The position numbers were made by a program, and so were the translations under genes. Shown one piece after another: positions 31,381 through 41,532 of a stretch of 64,000 nt of DNA. The DNA is from Oligoflexia bacterium (GTDB lineage Bacteria; Bdellovibrionota; UBA1018; CAIMNF01), in assembly GCA_903831745.1 (NCBI GenBank), contig CAIKYX010000261.1, positions 1 through 64,000 on the forward strand. The letters are read 5' to 3'. Below the pieces are notes generated by a model. The model saw only the letters and a list, made by a program, of their open reading frames with translations. It had not been told where the DNA came from and did not search any database. The stretch's first letter is position 1. Every line of letters starts with the position of its first letter.

Positions 31381-32792
31381 GATACGGCTCCCGCCAGTGC
31401 TTTTTTATTCATCGCAAGCATCAGTACCTCAGAAAAAGCCTTGCACCGACCTCCTGGCAACACAGCTCGTCTCAGTTTTTGTTCGATTCCCATGTGATTG
31501 ATGACAGTTCCGTCTTTTTCGGTAAACGAAAAACCCGGTAGCACCAGACTCAGGCCCGCAGTATCGGCCGCGAGAAACACACCCACTCCAATGACTTTCT
31601 TAGCCTTGATGGCTGGAAGCACCGCACGTCCACCCCGAAAAACAATGACCGTGTCTGTCGATGATTTTCCGGAATAGGCGGGGATGCCCAACTTTTCAGC
31701 ACCATTCAAGTTCGAGGTCTTGCTCTTCATCTTCAGGATGGTGTCTTGCGGTCCATCCTGCGCGGTCGACTCAACTCCCTGAGTTCCAAAATGTTCTACT
31801 GTGATTTTTGAAAGGCCTGCGAACTCTTTGATCGTCGCCATTTCTTCAAGCGTCAGATCCGTACCCACCAGAAACGAAACTTTCGAAGCCGAAATTTCAG
31901 CCCGGAAGCTTTCCATGGCAGAATCCCACGAGGCCTTGATCAATTCTCCGGCGTCTCGTTTCATCGGCTCGAGAACGCGGGTAGGGTCCTGGGTATAGCG
32001 ATAATTGAATCGACCTTCATCACACATCCAGAATTTATTGATTTGTTGGTTTTCGATAGGAACACAGCGGTAGACCACGTTGCCTTCGTGTTGAACTTCG
32101 ATATTACAACCTTTCGAACACCCTTCACAAACAGACGCGGTTTTCTTCAGCATCCATGCGCGTTTACGAAAGCGAAAATCCTTAAGCGTCAAAGACCCGG
32201 TCGGGCAAATATCGGAATAATTTCCGGCATACTCGGTTTGAAGTTGTTTGCCGTCGATAGTGGTGATGTCGATATTATTTCCGCGTTGAACCGCCACCAT
32301 TTCATGAATGCCTGCAATCTCATCGCCAAAGCGGATACAGCGAGTGCAATGAATACAGCGATTCATGTTCTTTTCGATGACCGGCCCCATGTCGACATCG
32401 ACAAACGTTCTTCGCTCTTCTGAATGGCGCATGGTCGCATTGCCGTAACCGAAGGAATTATTCTGAAGATCGCATTCTCCCGACTTATCACAGATCGGAC
32501 AATCGAGCGGGTGATTGAGGAGCAAAAACTCCATCGTGCCTGCTCGCCCTTTGATTACATTTTCTGAATTGGTCTTTACCACCATGCCTTCGCCGGCCAT
32601 GGTCGAGCACGCCGTCTGAAGTTTTGGCATCTTCTCGACTTCGACATAACACATGCGACATTGGGCAACGACACTGAGGCCCGGGTGATAACAAAATACC
32701 GGAATCTCGACTCCCGCGCGCGCAGCGACTTTGATCAGATTTTCTCCGGCCGTAAATTCGACTTCCTTACCGTCGATCGTGCATTTAGGCAT
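31377..32792 (-). CDS. nuoG: NADH-quinone oxidoreductase subunit G, compact (~471 aa)
   Basis: 2Fe-2S CYHPGLSVVAQCRMC, DCPICDKSGECDLQ, NRCIHCTRCIRF, N7-like CEGCSKGC...C. Start set at MPKCTIDG. Confidence 0.93.
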   Translation of the reverse strand: MPKCTIDGKEVEFTAGENLIKVAARAGVEIPVFCYHPGLSVVAQCRMCYVEVEKMPKLQTACSTMAGEGMVVKTNSENVIKGRAGTMEFLLLNHPLDCPICDKSGECDLQNNSFGYGNATMRHSEERRTFVDVDMGPVIEKNMNRCIHCTRCIRFGDEIAGIHEMVAVQRGNNIDITTIDGKQLQTEYAGNYSDICPTGSLTLKDFRFRKRAWMLKKTASVCEGCSKGCNIEVQHEGNVVYRCVPIENQQINKFWMCDEGRFNYRYTQDPTRVLEPMKRDAGELIKASWDSAMESFRAEISASKVSFLVGTDLTLEEMATIKEFAGLSKITVEHFGTQGVESTAQDGPQDTILKMKSKTSNLNGAEKLGIPAYSGKSSTDTVIVFRGGRAVLPAIKAKKVIGVGVFLAADTAGLSLVLPGFSFTEKDGTVINHMGIEQKLRRAVLPGGRCKAFSEVLMLAMNKKALAGAVS

Positions 32793-34074
32793 ATTTCTTC
32801 TGTCCTTTGATATACGCTTCAAATTCTGGTCTGAATTTTTTTACAAAACTGATGACCGGGCCGGCAGCAGCGTCACCCAGTGCACAAAGTGTTTTACCAC
32901 CAATGTTCTGAGCCACTTCGACCAACAAATCTAGATCCTGCATTTTTGCTTCGCCCTTGATCATCTTATGAAGCAGGGATTCCATCCAATGGCAGCCTTC
33001 ACGACAAGGCGTGCACTGACCACAGGATTCATGGGCATAAAACTTGGTGATTCTGAGAAGAAGCTTAACCAGATCGGTATCTTCGTGAATAACCATGATC
33101 GCCGCAGACCCCATCATCGTGCCGATTTTTTGAAGCGGCTCTACATCGTAAATGACATCAATCTCGTCCGCAGTCAGAATCGGCGCCGATGAACCTCCTG
33201 GAATGACCGCCTTCAGGCGTTTATCACCCAGCATTCCGCCGCCCAGATCTTGAATGATCTGACGAAGGGTCATGCCACCCGCCATCACCTCATATACTCC
33301 CGGTTTTTTTACGTGTCCCGAAAGCGAAATCAGGCGAGTTCCGCCCGACTTGTCGATCTTACCCATTTTTGCAAAACTTTCGCCGCTCATTCGCATGATA
33401 AATGGAATGTTCGCAAGCGACTCGACATTGTTAACCGCAGTTGGGCACGAAAATGCTCCTGAAGTTGCAGGAAATGGTGGTTTTACCCGCGGTTCGCCGC
33501 GCTTACCCTCAAGAGAGTTCAAAAGCCCGGTTTCTTCACCACAGATATAGGCGCCCGCTCCGCGATGAACGGTAATATCGAGATCAAACTTAGAACCCAT
33601 GATGCCTTGGCCCAGATAACCCTTGGCATAAGCTTCTTGAATGGCTTCGTCGAGAAGCTTTGCTTCACGAACATATTCACCCCGAATATAGATATAGGCG
33701 TGCTTGCACCCAATCGCATAAGAACCAATCACGAGGCCTTCGATCAAAAGATGCGGAGTATAGCGCATGATCTGGCGATCCTTGCACGTTCCTGGTTCTG
33801 ACTCATCGGCGTTGCAAACCAGATATTTTGGCTTTTCGCTTTGTTTGGGGATAAAGCTCCACTTCATACCGGTTGGAAAACCGGCGCCGCCTCGGCCTCG
33901 TAAATTTGCTTTCTTTACTTCATCAATGACCTGATCCGGTGTGAGCTCGGTAAGCACACGCTTCGCGGCCTGATACCCGTTCATTTTTTCGAGATAATAA
34001 GAGAGTGCGCGATTTGAATCCTTAAAGAAATGCTGGATAAAAAGAGAGCCTTCGCTCGCTTTAACTTCACTCAT
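32785..34074 (-). CDS. nuoF: NADH-quinone oxidoreductase subunit F
   Basis: LRGRGGAGFPTGMKW, GAGAYICGEETGLLNSLEGKRG, ESCGQCTPCREG. Confidence 0.97.
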   Translation of the reverse strand: MSEVKASEGSLFIQHFFKDSNRALSYYLEKMNGYQAAKRVLTELTPDQVIDEVKKANLRGRGGAGFPTGMKWSFIPKQSEKPKYLVCNADESEPGTCKDRQIMRYTPHLLIEGLVIGSYAIGCKHAYIYIRGEYVREAKLLDEAIQEAYAKGYLGQGIMGSKFDLDITVHRGAGAYICGEETGLLNSLEGKRGEPRVKPPFPATSGAFSCPTAVNNVESLANIPFIMRMSGESFAKMGKIDKSGGTRLISLSGHVKKPGVYEVMAGGMTLRQIIQDLGGGMLGDKRLKAVIPGGSSAPILTADEIDVIYDVEPLQKIGTMMGSAAIMVIHEDTDLVKLLLRITKFYAHESCGQCTPCREGCHWMESLLHKMIKGEAKMQDLDLLVEVAQNIGGKTLCALGDAAAGPVISFVKKFRPEFEAYIKGQKKYA

Positions 34075-34562
34075 GAGCGCACCCCGCCTTCCTTGATTTT
34101 TTCGATATAGGCATTGAGCTTGTGAATATCCAATTCTTCGACGTAATCATCGTTCGCCATCATCGCGGGCGCAGCGGTACACGCACCAAGGCACTCTTCT
34201 TCCGAAAGCGTAAAGAGACCGTCTTTGGTGGTTTCGCCACATTCGATTTCGAGTTTCTTTTCGGCAAATCCCATGAGCTCATCAGCACCGCGCAGGCAAC
34301 AAGCCACATTGGTGCAGATCTTCAGATGCATTTTTCCGACGGGCTTAAGATTATACATCGTGTAGAAACTGGCGACCTCACGAATTTGCGCCTCGTGCAC
34401 ACCGATGTACTCAGCAACCGCGGCCAGGCTTTCTTTTGGAAGCCAGCCATATTCCTTTTGTGCTTGATGAAGGGCCGGCAGAATGAGTGCTTTCTTATTG
34501 GGATAGCGACTCTCGAGCTTCTTCATTTCTTCGTAAAACTTGTTTGATAATGGTGTACTCAT
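34071..34562 (-). CDS. nuoE: NADH-quinone oxidoreductase subunit E
   Basis: CTNVACCLRGADEL...ECLGACTAAPAMM 2Fe-2S ligands. Confidence 0.95.
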   Translation of the reverse strand: MSTPLSNKFYEEMKKLESRYPNKKALILPALHQAQKEYGWLPKESLAAVAEYIGVHEAQIREVASFYTMYNLKPVGKMHLKICTNVACCLRGADELMGFAEKKLEIECGETTKDGLFTLSEEECLGACTAAPAMMANDDYVEELDIHKLNAYIEKIKEGGVRS

Positions 34563-34564
34563 GA

Positions 34565-35845
34565 TTATCGATCGAGCTCCCCGGCAATGACGTTGATACT
34601 TCCCAGTGCTGCCACCAAGTCAGCAATATACCCACCCTGAATCATCGGCGATAGGCCTTGATAATGCCAAAATGAGGGACTTCTAATCCGCATGCGATGA
34701 GCATTCACATCGCCTTTGCTGACGATATAAAAACCCAGTTCACCGTTTGCCGCTTCAAAAGCTGTGTAAGCCTCGCCCGGCGGAACGTTGAAACCTGTCA
34801 TGAAAAATTTAAAATGGTGAATCAAACCTTCCATTGTGTTGTACACGGCTGCTTTTTCTGGAATCCTGACTCGCTTGTCTTCGGACCAAATCGGGCCACT
34901 TCGAATTTTGTCGCAACATTGTGAAATGATGTTCAGTGACTGCTTCATTTCTTCCATTCGCACGTAGTAGCGATCAAAAACATCTCCAACTCGCGCAATC
35001 GGCACATCGAAATCCATCTTGTCATAGAACATACAAGGTTGATCACGACGAAGATCGATATCGACTCCGGCTGCGCGCGCGTTCGGACCGGTAAAACTAT
35101 AGTTCAAACACTGCTCTTTATTAAAGACTGCTACGTTCTTTGTGCGATTCAACCAGATGCGGTTGTCGGTGAGCAATCGATCCATTTCATCGATGACGTC
35201 TCGGGTTTCCTTCACCCAGGCTTTTACGTCTTTTTCCCAACCTTCGGGCGCATCATACATCAGGCCGCCGATGCGGGTATAAGACGTGGTCAGTCGAGCT
35301 CCACAGAGTTGTTCAATCAGCGTGTACGCTTTTTCGCGTTGATGATAGCCGTACAAGAAGTAAGAGAATGCCCCCAGGTCGACGGCGTTGATGCCGACGC
35401 AAATCAAATGATCAATGACACGCGCGAGTTCGGCGCAAATCATGCGAATCCAAGTGGCGCGCTCGGGAACCTCAACCCCCATCAACCGCTCGACCGAAAG
35501 GGCGTAGGTAACGTTGTTGATCAATGACGAACAATAATTCAGACGATCGGTATAAACGATGAATTGATGATACGTGCGATTTTCGCCCAGCTTCTCTTTT
35601 GCCCGGTGGGTATAGCCGAATTCGCAGTACGATTTTTCGATGATCTCGCCATTCAACTTGGCCATACATCGAAACGCGCCATGCATCGCAGGATGGGTCG
35701 GACCAATATTAACGATGACCCGTGAGTCTTCGAAAATATCGTCCGAGTCTTTTTTCAGAGAAACGTCGTAGTGCGAAGGAAAACCCCAGCGGGCAATATC
35801 CAAAGGCACGTCCGGCTGAAGTGCGTTTTCTTTTTCATTTTTCAT
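34565..35845 (-). CDS. nuoD: NADH-quinone oxidoreductase subunit D
   Basis: NIGPTHPAMHGAFR, YTHRAKEKLGENRTYHQ, GARLTTSYTRIGG. Confidence 0.96.
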   Translation of the reverse strand: MKNEKENALQPDVPLDIARWGFPSHYDVSLKKDSDDIFEDSRVIVNIGPTHPAMHGAFRCMAKLNGEIIEKSYCEFGYTHRAKEKLGENRTYHQFIVYTDRLNYCSSLINNVTYALSVERLMGVEVPERATWIRMICAELARVIDHLICVGINAVDLGAFSYFLYGYHQREKAYTLIEQLCGARLTTSYTRIGGLMYDAPEGWEKDVKAWVKETRDVIDEMDRLLTDNRIWLNRTKNVAVFNKEQCLNYSFTGPNARAAGVDIDLRRDQPCMFYDKMDFDVPIARVGDVFDRYYVRMEEMKQSLNIISQCCDKIRSGPIWSEDKRVRIPEKAAVYNTMEGLIHHFKFFMTGFNVPPGEAYTAFEAANGELGFYIVSKGDVNAHRMRIRSPSFWHYQGLSPMIQGGYIADLVAALGSINVIAGELDR

Positions 35846-36402
35846 TTCAAGAGCTCCGGATCAATCGGTTCTGGATTCAAAAACACCTGGTACCCTCGAA
35901 GCGGGTAATCTTTTCTAAGCGGGTGACCTTCCCAGCGAACATCCATGAGAATTCGTCTCAGGTCGGGGTGTCCCTCGAAGCTGATACCAAACATATCGTA
36001 AATTTCGCGCTCGGCCCAATTTGCGCCCGCCCAAAGCGGAATGAACGTGCCTATCTTTTCATTTTCCGACAAACGAACCTTGATGCGAATGCGCGCTTTC
36101 GTTTCTGGATTCATCAGGTGAAACACAAGCTCAAAGCGGGGATCATTCTGCTCATCGACTGCCGTCATGTCGGTCAGAAAACTATAATTGTATTTTTCCT
36201 TGAGGGTTTGCAGAAACGAATGGGCAATCGCTTTCTTTACGTAAAGAATCGGAAGATCGGTTGCATCTTGCCCAGGCTTCAGAACTTTTTCGACTCCTGA
36301 CGAGAACTCAGCCAGGATGGATTCAATCTGTTGATTCCAGATCTCACCGAATTTTTCAGGAAAATATCCGTAATTGCCGGGAATCAGTGTTTTAACGTTC
36401 AT
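35842..36402 (-). CDS. nuoC: NADH-quinone oxidoreductase subunit C
   Basis: [25 protein letters not shown]...[10 protein letters not shown]. Start moved to MNVKTL (36402). Confidence 0.94.
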   Translation of the reverse strand: MNVKTLIPGNYGYFPEKFGEIWNQQIESILAEFSSGVEKVLKPGQDATDLPILYVKKAIAHSFLQTLKEKYNYSFLTDMTAVDEQNDPRFELVFHLMNPETKARIRIKVRLSENEKIGTFIPLWAGANWAEREIYDMFGISFEGHPDLRRILMDVRWEGHPLRKDYPLRGYQVFLNPEPIDPELLK

Positions 36403-36934
36403 GACCCACCTCAAGTCCGAGACTTGCCGGACGTTTGCTGTCATTTCGAAGATTTTTCTCACGGTTTTGAGAATGGGTTTCGCCTCTTGCAATCATTTCT
36501 TGAAGGCGAAACAACGCATTCAAAAGTCCTTCAGGCGAAGGCGGACAACCCGGAACATAAACATCAACAGGCAAAACGGTGTCGATTCCTTGGGTGACGC
36601 TATAGACATTGAAAATTCCACCGGACGAAGCGCACGCACCCATCGAAATGACCCATTTTGGATCGGCCATCTGATCGTAAATATTTCTGAGGATGGGCGC
36701 CATTTTGAGATTAACGATACCGGCGCAAATCAAAAGATCGCTTTGGCGCGGAGAGAACCGCACCACTTCAGCTCCGAATCGGGCCATATCGTAGCCCGAC
36801 GCCAAGGTAGACATCAGCTCAATGCCGCAGCAACTGGTTCCGAAGGGGAGTGGAAACAATGAGTTTTTCCGTGCCCAGCTGACGACATGGTCTAATTTGG
36901 TGGTAAAAAAATCTGATGCTCCGTCTTTAGACAT
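36392..36934 (-). CDS. nuoB: NADH-quinone oxidoreductase subunit B
   Basis: [35 protein letters not shown]. Confidence 0.96.
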   Translation of the reverse strand: MSKDGASDFFTTKLDHVVSWARKNSLFPLPFGTSCCGIELMSTLASGYDMARFGAEVVRFSPRQSDLLICAGIVNLKMAPILRNIYDQMADPKWVISMGACASSGGIFNVYSVTQGIDTVLPVDVYVPGCPPSPEGLLNALFRLQEMIARGETHSQNREKNLRNDSKRPASLGLEVGHER

Positions 36935-36947
36935 ATGTATTTCCTAC

Positions 36948-37310
36948 TTATTCCCAATTTAAAGCGCCTTTTCTGACGATATAGACATAGCCCACAATCA
37001 GAACCGCTACGAAAGACAACATTTCAAGTAATACGAAATTTCCGGTCGACATGAATTTCTTAAAAACAACCGCCCAGGGATAAAAGAACACCGTCTCTAC
37101 GTCGAACAACAAAAATAAAATGGCGACGAGGTAGAACTGAACCGATACGCGCTTGTGTTTTCCGGAGTCGACAGGCGGCACGCCACATTCGACAGGAGAG
37201 TTTTTCATTCGATTGGGTAACTTGGGTCCGAGCAGTGATGTAATGACCAACACTGCTCCACCTACAGCGATCCCCGCTGACATCATGACCAGCACAGGAA
37301 GGTAGTCCAT
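36948..37310 (-). CDS. nuoA: NADH-quinone oxidoreductase subunit A
   Basis: SPVECGVPPVDSGKHKRVSVQFYLVAILFLLFDVETVFFYPWAV. Confidence 0.96.
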   Translation of the reverse strand: MDYLPVLVMMSAGIAVGGAVLVITSLLGPKLPNRMKNSPVECGVPPVDSGKHKRVSVQFYLVAILFLLFDVETVFFYPWAVVFKKFMSTGNFVLLEMLSFVAVLIVGYVYIVRKGALNWE

Positions 37311-37357
37311 TTCCTTATCCTTTCCAAAAATTTCAAAAGGCTGTTTTTTTAGTCACC

Positions 37358-38722
37358 TTACCATAAATTAATAGCAGGGTGTTCATTTAATAATGTGACC
37401 AGGGGCGCTCTCGACGCGGTTAAAAAGACGATGATGAACAAATAAAGCACAAAAAACAAGACTTCACCGGAAATCAGCTTCCGGTTCAAACCTGACTCAC
37501 ATTTGAATAATGCGATTTTTCCAACTTTTTGAATTGAAGAAGCGGTGGCACCGAACCAAGTAAGGGCAATCACAACGGCCAGGGGCAGAAGGTCAGCTGA
37601 AATCATTTCATGCATCAATCGAAAAAATTGATGTCCCATTTCAAGGGGCGGTGCACCGACCAAAGCGAAGATGGTGGCGACCATCAGAAACTTGTTCTGA
37701 TACTTCTCTTCTTGAAAAGAATAGCCCGCCAGCAGGAACGTGATCAAAAACGCCAGTGAAAGAATATAGAACGCCGGAAGCGAATGGTCTCCTCCGAGTA
37801 CCAACGAAAACCAGCCGATCCCACAGAGGCTTGGCAGAATCGCCGACAACCAATCCGCATGTCCAGTCGTGCGAATCGCGAGCACCACGTAACGGATGGT
37901 GAAGCCAGAGAACAGCAGGCCTAGAAAAAGCTGAGCTGCGTTTTTTGACAAGAATTCGGAAGCGTTTAAGAAAGGAATACCAATCCTCAGCCAAAACACC
38001 GATACCATGACAAAGGAAACCAGATTCATACAAGCCAAGGCAAACGGGCTTTTTCCTCTAAAGACATTACCATGGGTCATGACGGATCCCAGGGCGAACA
38101 AGATCACGCCCATTCCCAATAAGGAAAAGGACTTTTCATGATGAAGCTTGACCCATTCGATGTATTCCGAAAAATAAATCGACCCCGAGGACAAACTCGA
38201 AATCGTAAAGAACGCGAAAAACAGACCGAGTAAAAGTGAAAAACCAAACGCCTGTTGCCGAATGGTCTTAATCCAACCTTCGTGGAGCTTGCTCTCGACC
38301 AGAATCAAATTTCGTGCAGAAATAGCGGACCCAAGCCACGCAAGCGCGTAGAGCAAAATGCTGTTACTCATGAAGCCGAGGTCGAGAAACAAGCAAAGAA
38401 ACAAAACAAATAGAAGCGCTCTTTGCTTTTCGAGGTAAACCATTCCTCTGTGCAAATGAATACTCAAAGAGCCCAAAATCAAAAGTAGGAGTGAAAAAAT
38501 TCTGCCAAAATAGGTGACGGAATCAGAGACCAGGATTTTCTCAGGCGGTGAAAAATAGGCGAGATCGGTCCGCATCAGAAAAAACGAAGCTCCGGCAAGT
38601 GTGAAGAGTGAAAACACGAGAGGCAACGAGCGATAAGTGACTGGCTTGAAATTCAAGGAAAGCATCGCCACAAAGAACTGCACTAAAATTAATAATTCCG
38701 GAATCCAGTCGAGAAGAATCAC
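37358..38722 (-). CDS. Divergent antiporter-like (NuoN/M-type) membrane subunit of second complex-I-like cassette
   Basis: Polytopic membrane protein; topological resemblance to NuoN by eye; GTG start at 38722 overlaps the upstream stop (GTGA). Confidence 0.6.
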   Translation of the reverse strand: MILLDWIPELLILVQFFVAMLSLNFKPVTYRSLPLVFSLFTLAGASFFLMRTDLAYFSPPEKILVSDSVTYFGRIFSLLLLILGSLSIHLHRGMVYLEKQRALLFVLFLCLFLDLGFMSNSILLYALAWLGSAISARNLILVESKLHEGWIKTIRQQAFGFSLLLGLFFAFFTISSLSSGSIYFSEYIEWVKLHHEKSFSLLGMGVILFALGSVMTHGNVFRGKSPFALACMNLVSFVMVSVFWLRIGIPFLNASEFLSKNAAQLFLGLLFSGFTIRYVVLAIRTTGHADWLSAILPSLCGIGWFSLVLGGDHSLPAFYILSLAFLITFLLAGYSFQEEKYQNKFLMVATIFALVGAPPLEMGHQFFRLMHEMISADLLPLAVVIALTWFGATASSIQKVGKIALFKCESGLNRKLISGEVLFFVLYLFIIVFLTASRAPLVTLLNEHPAINLW

Positions 38723-39711
38723 AGATGGCCCACCCTTTCCAACCAGAAAAATGCCACTGCACAAAACAGCTGGGTCGCCACCACGATATAGTAGCGAAAT
38801 CGCACTGACGAGTTTGGCTCTCTCTCGCGGAACTCATGACCCACATTCAGGGCGAATGCCTGAAGCGTGAAGGCCACGATTAGAACCCAGATCCAATTCA
38901 CATTCAGAGCCACAATGCTTTTTAGTGAATAGAAGAGTCCCGAGCAAACCAGAAATCCAGGCATACCGGCCAAAAACACTCTCGAGAAAACCTCGGTCTT
39001 ACGTCCTAATTGTTGCCCAAGCGAAATCAGAATGGGCGAAGTCATCATCACTACCGAAAGCGAAGCAATCGCCAAGCGAACCAAGGATTCTGAATCCACC
39101 ATCAGGACAAACATGCTCAATCCCAACCAAGCTTGAGTCAGGTGAATCCACTTTGAACGCGACTTGCGCTTCATCAGGGATAACCAGGAGCCTGCGAGGA
39201 AAGTGGATAACCCAAGAATGGTCAGAACCAGATCCCAAGTCTGGGTCCACTCGACTCTCATCTCGGGCTTGATTCTCATCAACACATTCAGCGTCGCTAG
39301 CGCTGGCAAGAGGCTCGAGTACAAATAAGTGCGCTGGGTGACTCCATGTTCTTGCCTTTCAAAAATCAAAGACCAAAGAACCGTAGGCAAAGACAAGACT
39401 AACCCGATGAAAATCAGTAAGGAAGAGAGCGGACTTCCCTGAAGCGCAACGCCGAACAAGCTCACAAAAAGAAAGAAGCACCGAAGTGAAAAGTTCATTT
39501 GTGACAGGACCGCGTTCGAGCGCTTTCCTTGGCGGCTAGAAATCAAATACGAAGCCATGGTCAGCAGAATCAATAGAAGAATACTGACTTCCATCGAACC
39601 CGAAAAAACCGCTCCTGCTGCAAGCGCGATCGGACCAAGCCCCACTGGGGTTGACGTCACCAACCACGCAATGACCATCACTGCACTGAGAAAGCTCCAA
39701 TCAAAATTCAA
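38719..39711 (-). CDS. Divergent polytopic membrane protein, possible degenerate NuoM/L-like subunit
   Basis: Multiple TM segments; region TFLAGSWLSLMKRKSRSKWIHLTQAWLGLSMFVL is reminiscent of the antiporter-subunit KRLLAYSSISQLG helix. Confidence 0.5.
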   Translation of the reverse strand: MNFDWSFLSAVMVIAWLVTSTPVGLGPIALAAGAVFSGSMEVSILLLILLTMASYLISSRQGKRSNAVLSQMNFSLRCFFLFVSLFGVALQGSPLSSLLIFIGLVLSLPTVLWSLIFERQEHGVTQRTYLYSSLLPALATLNVLMRIKPEMRVEWTQTWDLVLTILGLSTFLAGSWLSLMKRKSRSKWIHLTQAWLGLSMFVLMVDSESLVRLAIASLSVVMMTSPILISLGQQLGRKTEVFSRVFLAGMPGFLVCSGLFYSLKSIVALNVNWIWVLIVAFTLQAFALNVGHEFREREPNSSVRFRYYIVVATQLFCAVAFFWLERVGHL

Positions 39712-40552
39712 AGGAACCTCCTTTTTCGATCAGAACCACACCCACCCATAACACCACCATGATCAAGGTCCACCAAAAAATAGATTGATAGGCCGGGGCA
39801 ATCTCACCTGAATGTTCACGCTCGGCTTTTTCGAGCCAAAAGCGGCCAAATGTAGCTCGGTCACCGATCGCGCGGAAGGCGCGCTCACTTGAAGCCTGGA
39901 TTCGATTCAACCATCCTTCAAAATCAGGGGTTTTAAAGTGGTTCCAAATGAAGATTCCAAGAAGCACGGTGAGAATCGCGCCTCCTGCAATGACCAATGG
40001 CTCACTCTCTGCGATCGTCATGACTGCCGGTCGAAAAGAAAGCAGCACGCCCACCAACAAGAAGGGCTCTAGCCATTTTTGAATCAATTCCTGTTTTTTA
40101 ACCTTGAGTGCCTTCAGTGATTCTTTGATCACCACCGACCCGACAGCGGTTCCTAAAACCACTTCCATGAACTCGGGTTGCGCAAAATAGCTTCGAGAAA
40201 GAATCAAAGCGACGACCACTCCCAAACGATCGAGTCCTCCAGAATAAGAGACCCCCAAGACCCCGAAGATCGTAAAAAACTCTCGGAAGGGTGCCGGTGC
40301 TGCCATGCCGATCAATAACAGTAAAATGGATACAGAATCTTTTACTCTGAAGGGGGTCGGAAGATTTTCGCGGGCTCTCGACCAGACCACGAGTGTCGCG
40401 GTCAGAATCGCAAAGACGTCGCCCTTTAAAAACGCACCGATGGCGATTGCAATAAACGGCAAAACAGTGCGCTCACGCACCAAGCCTAGAAGTGCGGCGA
40501 GAAAGAAATAGAGTGAAATCTGATTCAGCTGTAACCAATCATTCAGATTCAT
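39701..40552 (-). CDS. Divergent polytopic membrane protein, possible NuoL-like C-terminal module
   Basis: Multiple TM segments, amphipathic EGWLNRIQASSERAFRAIGDRATFGRFWLEKAER then final TM, similar to a NuoL C-terminal lateral helix layout. Confidence 0.45.
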   Translation of the reverse strand: MNLNDWLQLNQISLYFFLAALLGLVRERTVLPFIAIAIGAFLKGDVFAILTATLVVWSRARENLPTPFRVKDSVSILLLLIGMAAPAPFREFFTIFGVLGVSYSGGLDRLGVVVALILSRSYFAQPEFMEVVLGTAVGSVVIKESLKALKVKKQELIQKWLEPFLLVGVLLSFRPAVMTIAESEPLVIAGGAILTVLLGIFIWNHFKTPDFEGWLNRIQASSERAFRAIGDRATFGRFWLEKAEREHSGEIAPAYQSIFWWTLIMVVLWVGVVLIEKGGSFEF

Positions 40553-40778
40553 GGTCGAGTTGAACTTCCTTTCTCAATACCATCATGGCGCCAACCAGAA
40601 TGATGGCGGTCAAAAAAACGGCTCCACCCAAAATCAAAGTGTCGTGACTTCTGAGCGCCAGAAGAGCATCTAAAACCAAGGCCAAACGCGCAACCCCAAT
40701 AGAAACTCGGGGACCATCTTCAGCCATGAGAAGCTCAAACAAAGCATAAGCTAATAATAGAATCACAAACCAAATCAT
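40539..40778 (-). CDS. NuoK/MrpC-like small membrane subunit (divergent)
   Basis: 79-aa, 3 predicted TM; start 40778 overlaps the upstream stop (ATGA); gene-order position of nuoK. Confidence 0.5.
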   Translation of the reverse strand: MIWFVILLLAYALFELLMAEDGPRVSIGVARLALVLDALLALRSHDTLILGGAVFLTAIILVGAMMVLRKEVQLDHESE

Positions 40779-41143
40779 CGTTTTCTTCTCTCCGTGATCA
40801 GGGCAATCAACGCTAGCGCCACTACCAAGGCCATTCCCAGATAAACAGGAAGCAACGGGCCATTCCAAAGATCTTCAGGCGACAGATCGACCTTCTTCTC
40901 GGGCTCTGGTCCGATCAGAGAAAGACCCACACTTACCGAAAGAATGAGCGCCAGAAATGCGGATTGCACCATTTTCAAGCGAGACGCTCCCCGCGGACGG
41001 GTCCCTAAAAGCAAGAGAGTCTTCCAAAATTGGGCACCATAAAAGAGTCCGAGCAAAACAAGGAAGACTCCGAATGCAGGAACCTTCATGCCGAGGACGG
41101 CGGCGGTCGCAATCAACAGTGCCAGATCAAAAAAAACAATCAC
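40775..41143 (-). CDS. NuoJ-like membrane subunit (divergent)
   Basis: TM segments with C-terminal LWNGPLLPVYLGMALVVALALIALITERRKR as in NuoJ; gene order between NuoI-like and NuoK-like. Confidence 0.5.
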   Translation of the reverse strand: MIVFFDLALLIATAAVLGMKVPAFGVFLVLLGLFYGAQFWKTLLLLGTRPRGASRLKMVQSAFLALILSVSVGLSLIGPEPEKKVDLSPEDLWNGPLLPVYLGMALVVALALIALITERRKR

Positions 41144-41532
41144 CGTCGCCCCCTTCCAAAGCTCATCTTCAAATCATTCGGACTGAGTACGGCAGGCTGA
41201 ATCTCTTTGGTCTGAACCAGAGCGTTTGGATCGCAAACATCGACACAGAACCCGCAAAAAATGCATTGTGAAAAATCGATATCGAATTTCGACACCCAAG
41301 GACGATGGCTTTTTTCGCTCTCCTGATATTCAAGTTCGATGCATTGCGTGGGACAAACTTTCACGCACTCTTCGCAAGCCGTGCATTTTTCGATCGAATT
41401 AAAAATCAATCCTCGGGCCCGAGCCGGAAAATCGTCTTTTCCGCGCGATGAAACTGGGTCCGGATAAAACTCCGTATCAATTTTTCGGATTTCGCCTTCA
41501 TTCAAAAGATGCTTCATTACCCGCTTAAGCAT
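41140..41532 (-). CDS. NuoI-like 2[4Fe-4S] ferredoxin subunit of second cassette
   Basis: CTACEECVKVCPTQC and CIFCGFCVDVCDP: two complete CxxCxxCxxxC motifs; GGGGGAAG RBS before ATG 41532. Confidence 0.88.
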   Translation of the reverse strand: MLKRVMKHLLNEGEIRKIDTEFYPDPVSSRGKDDFPARARGLIFNSIEKCTACEECVKVCPTQCIELEYQESEKSHRPWVSKFDIDFSQCIFCGFCVDVCDPNALVQTKEIQPAVLSPNDLKMSFGRGRR

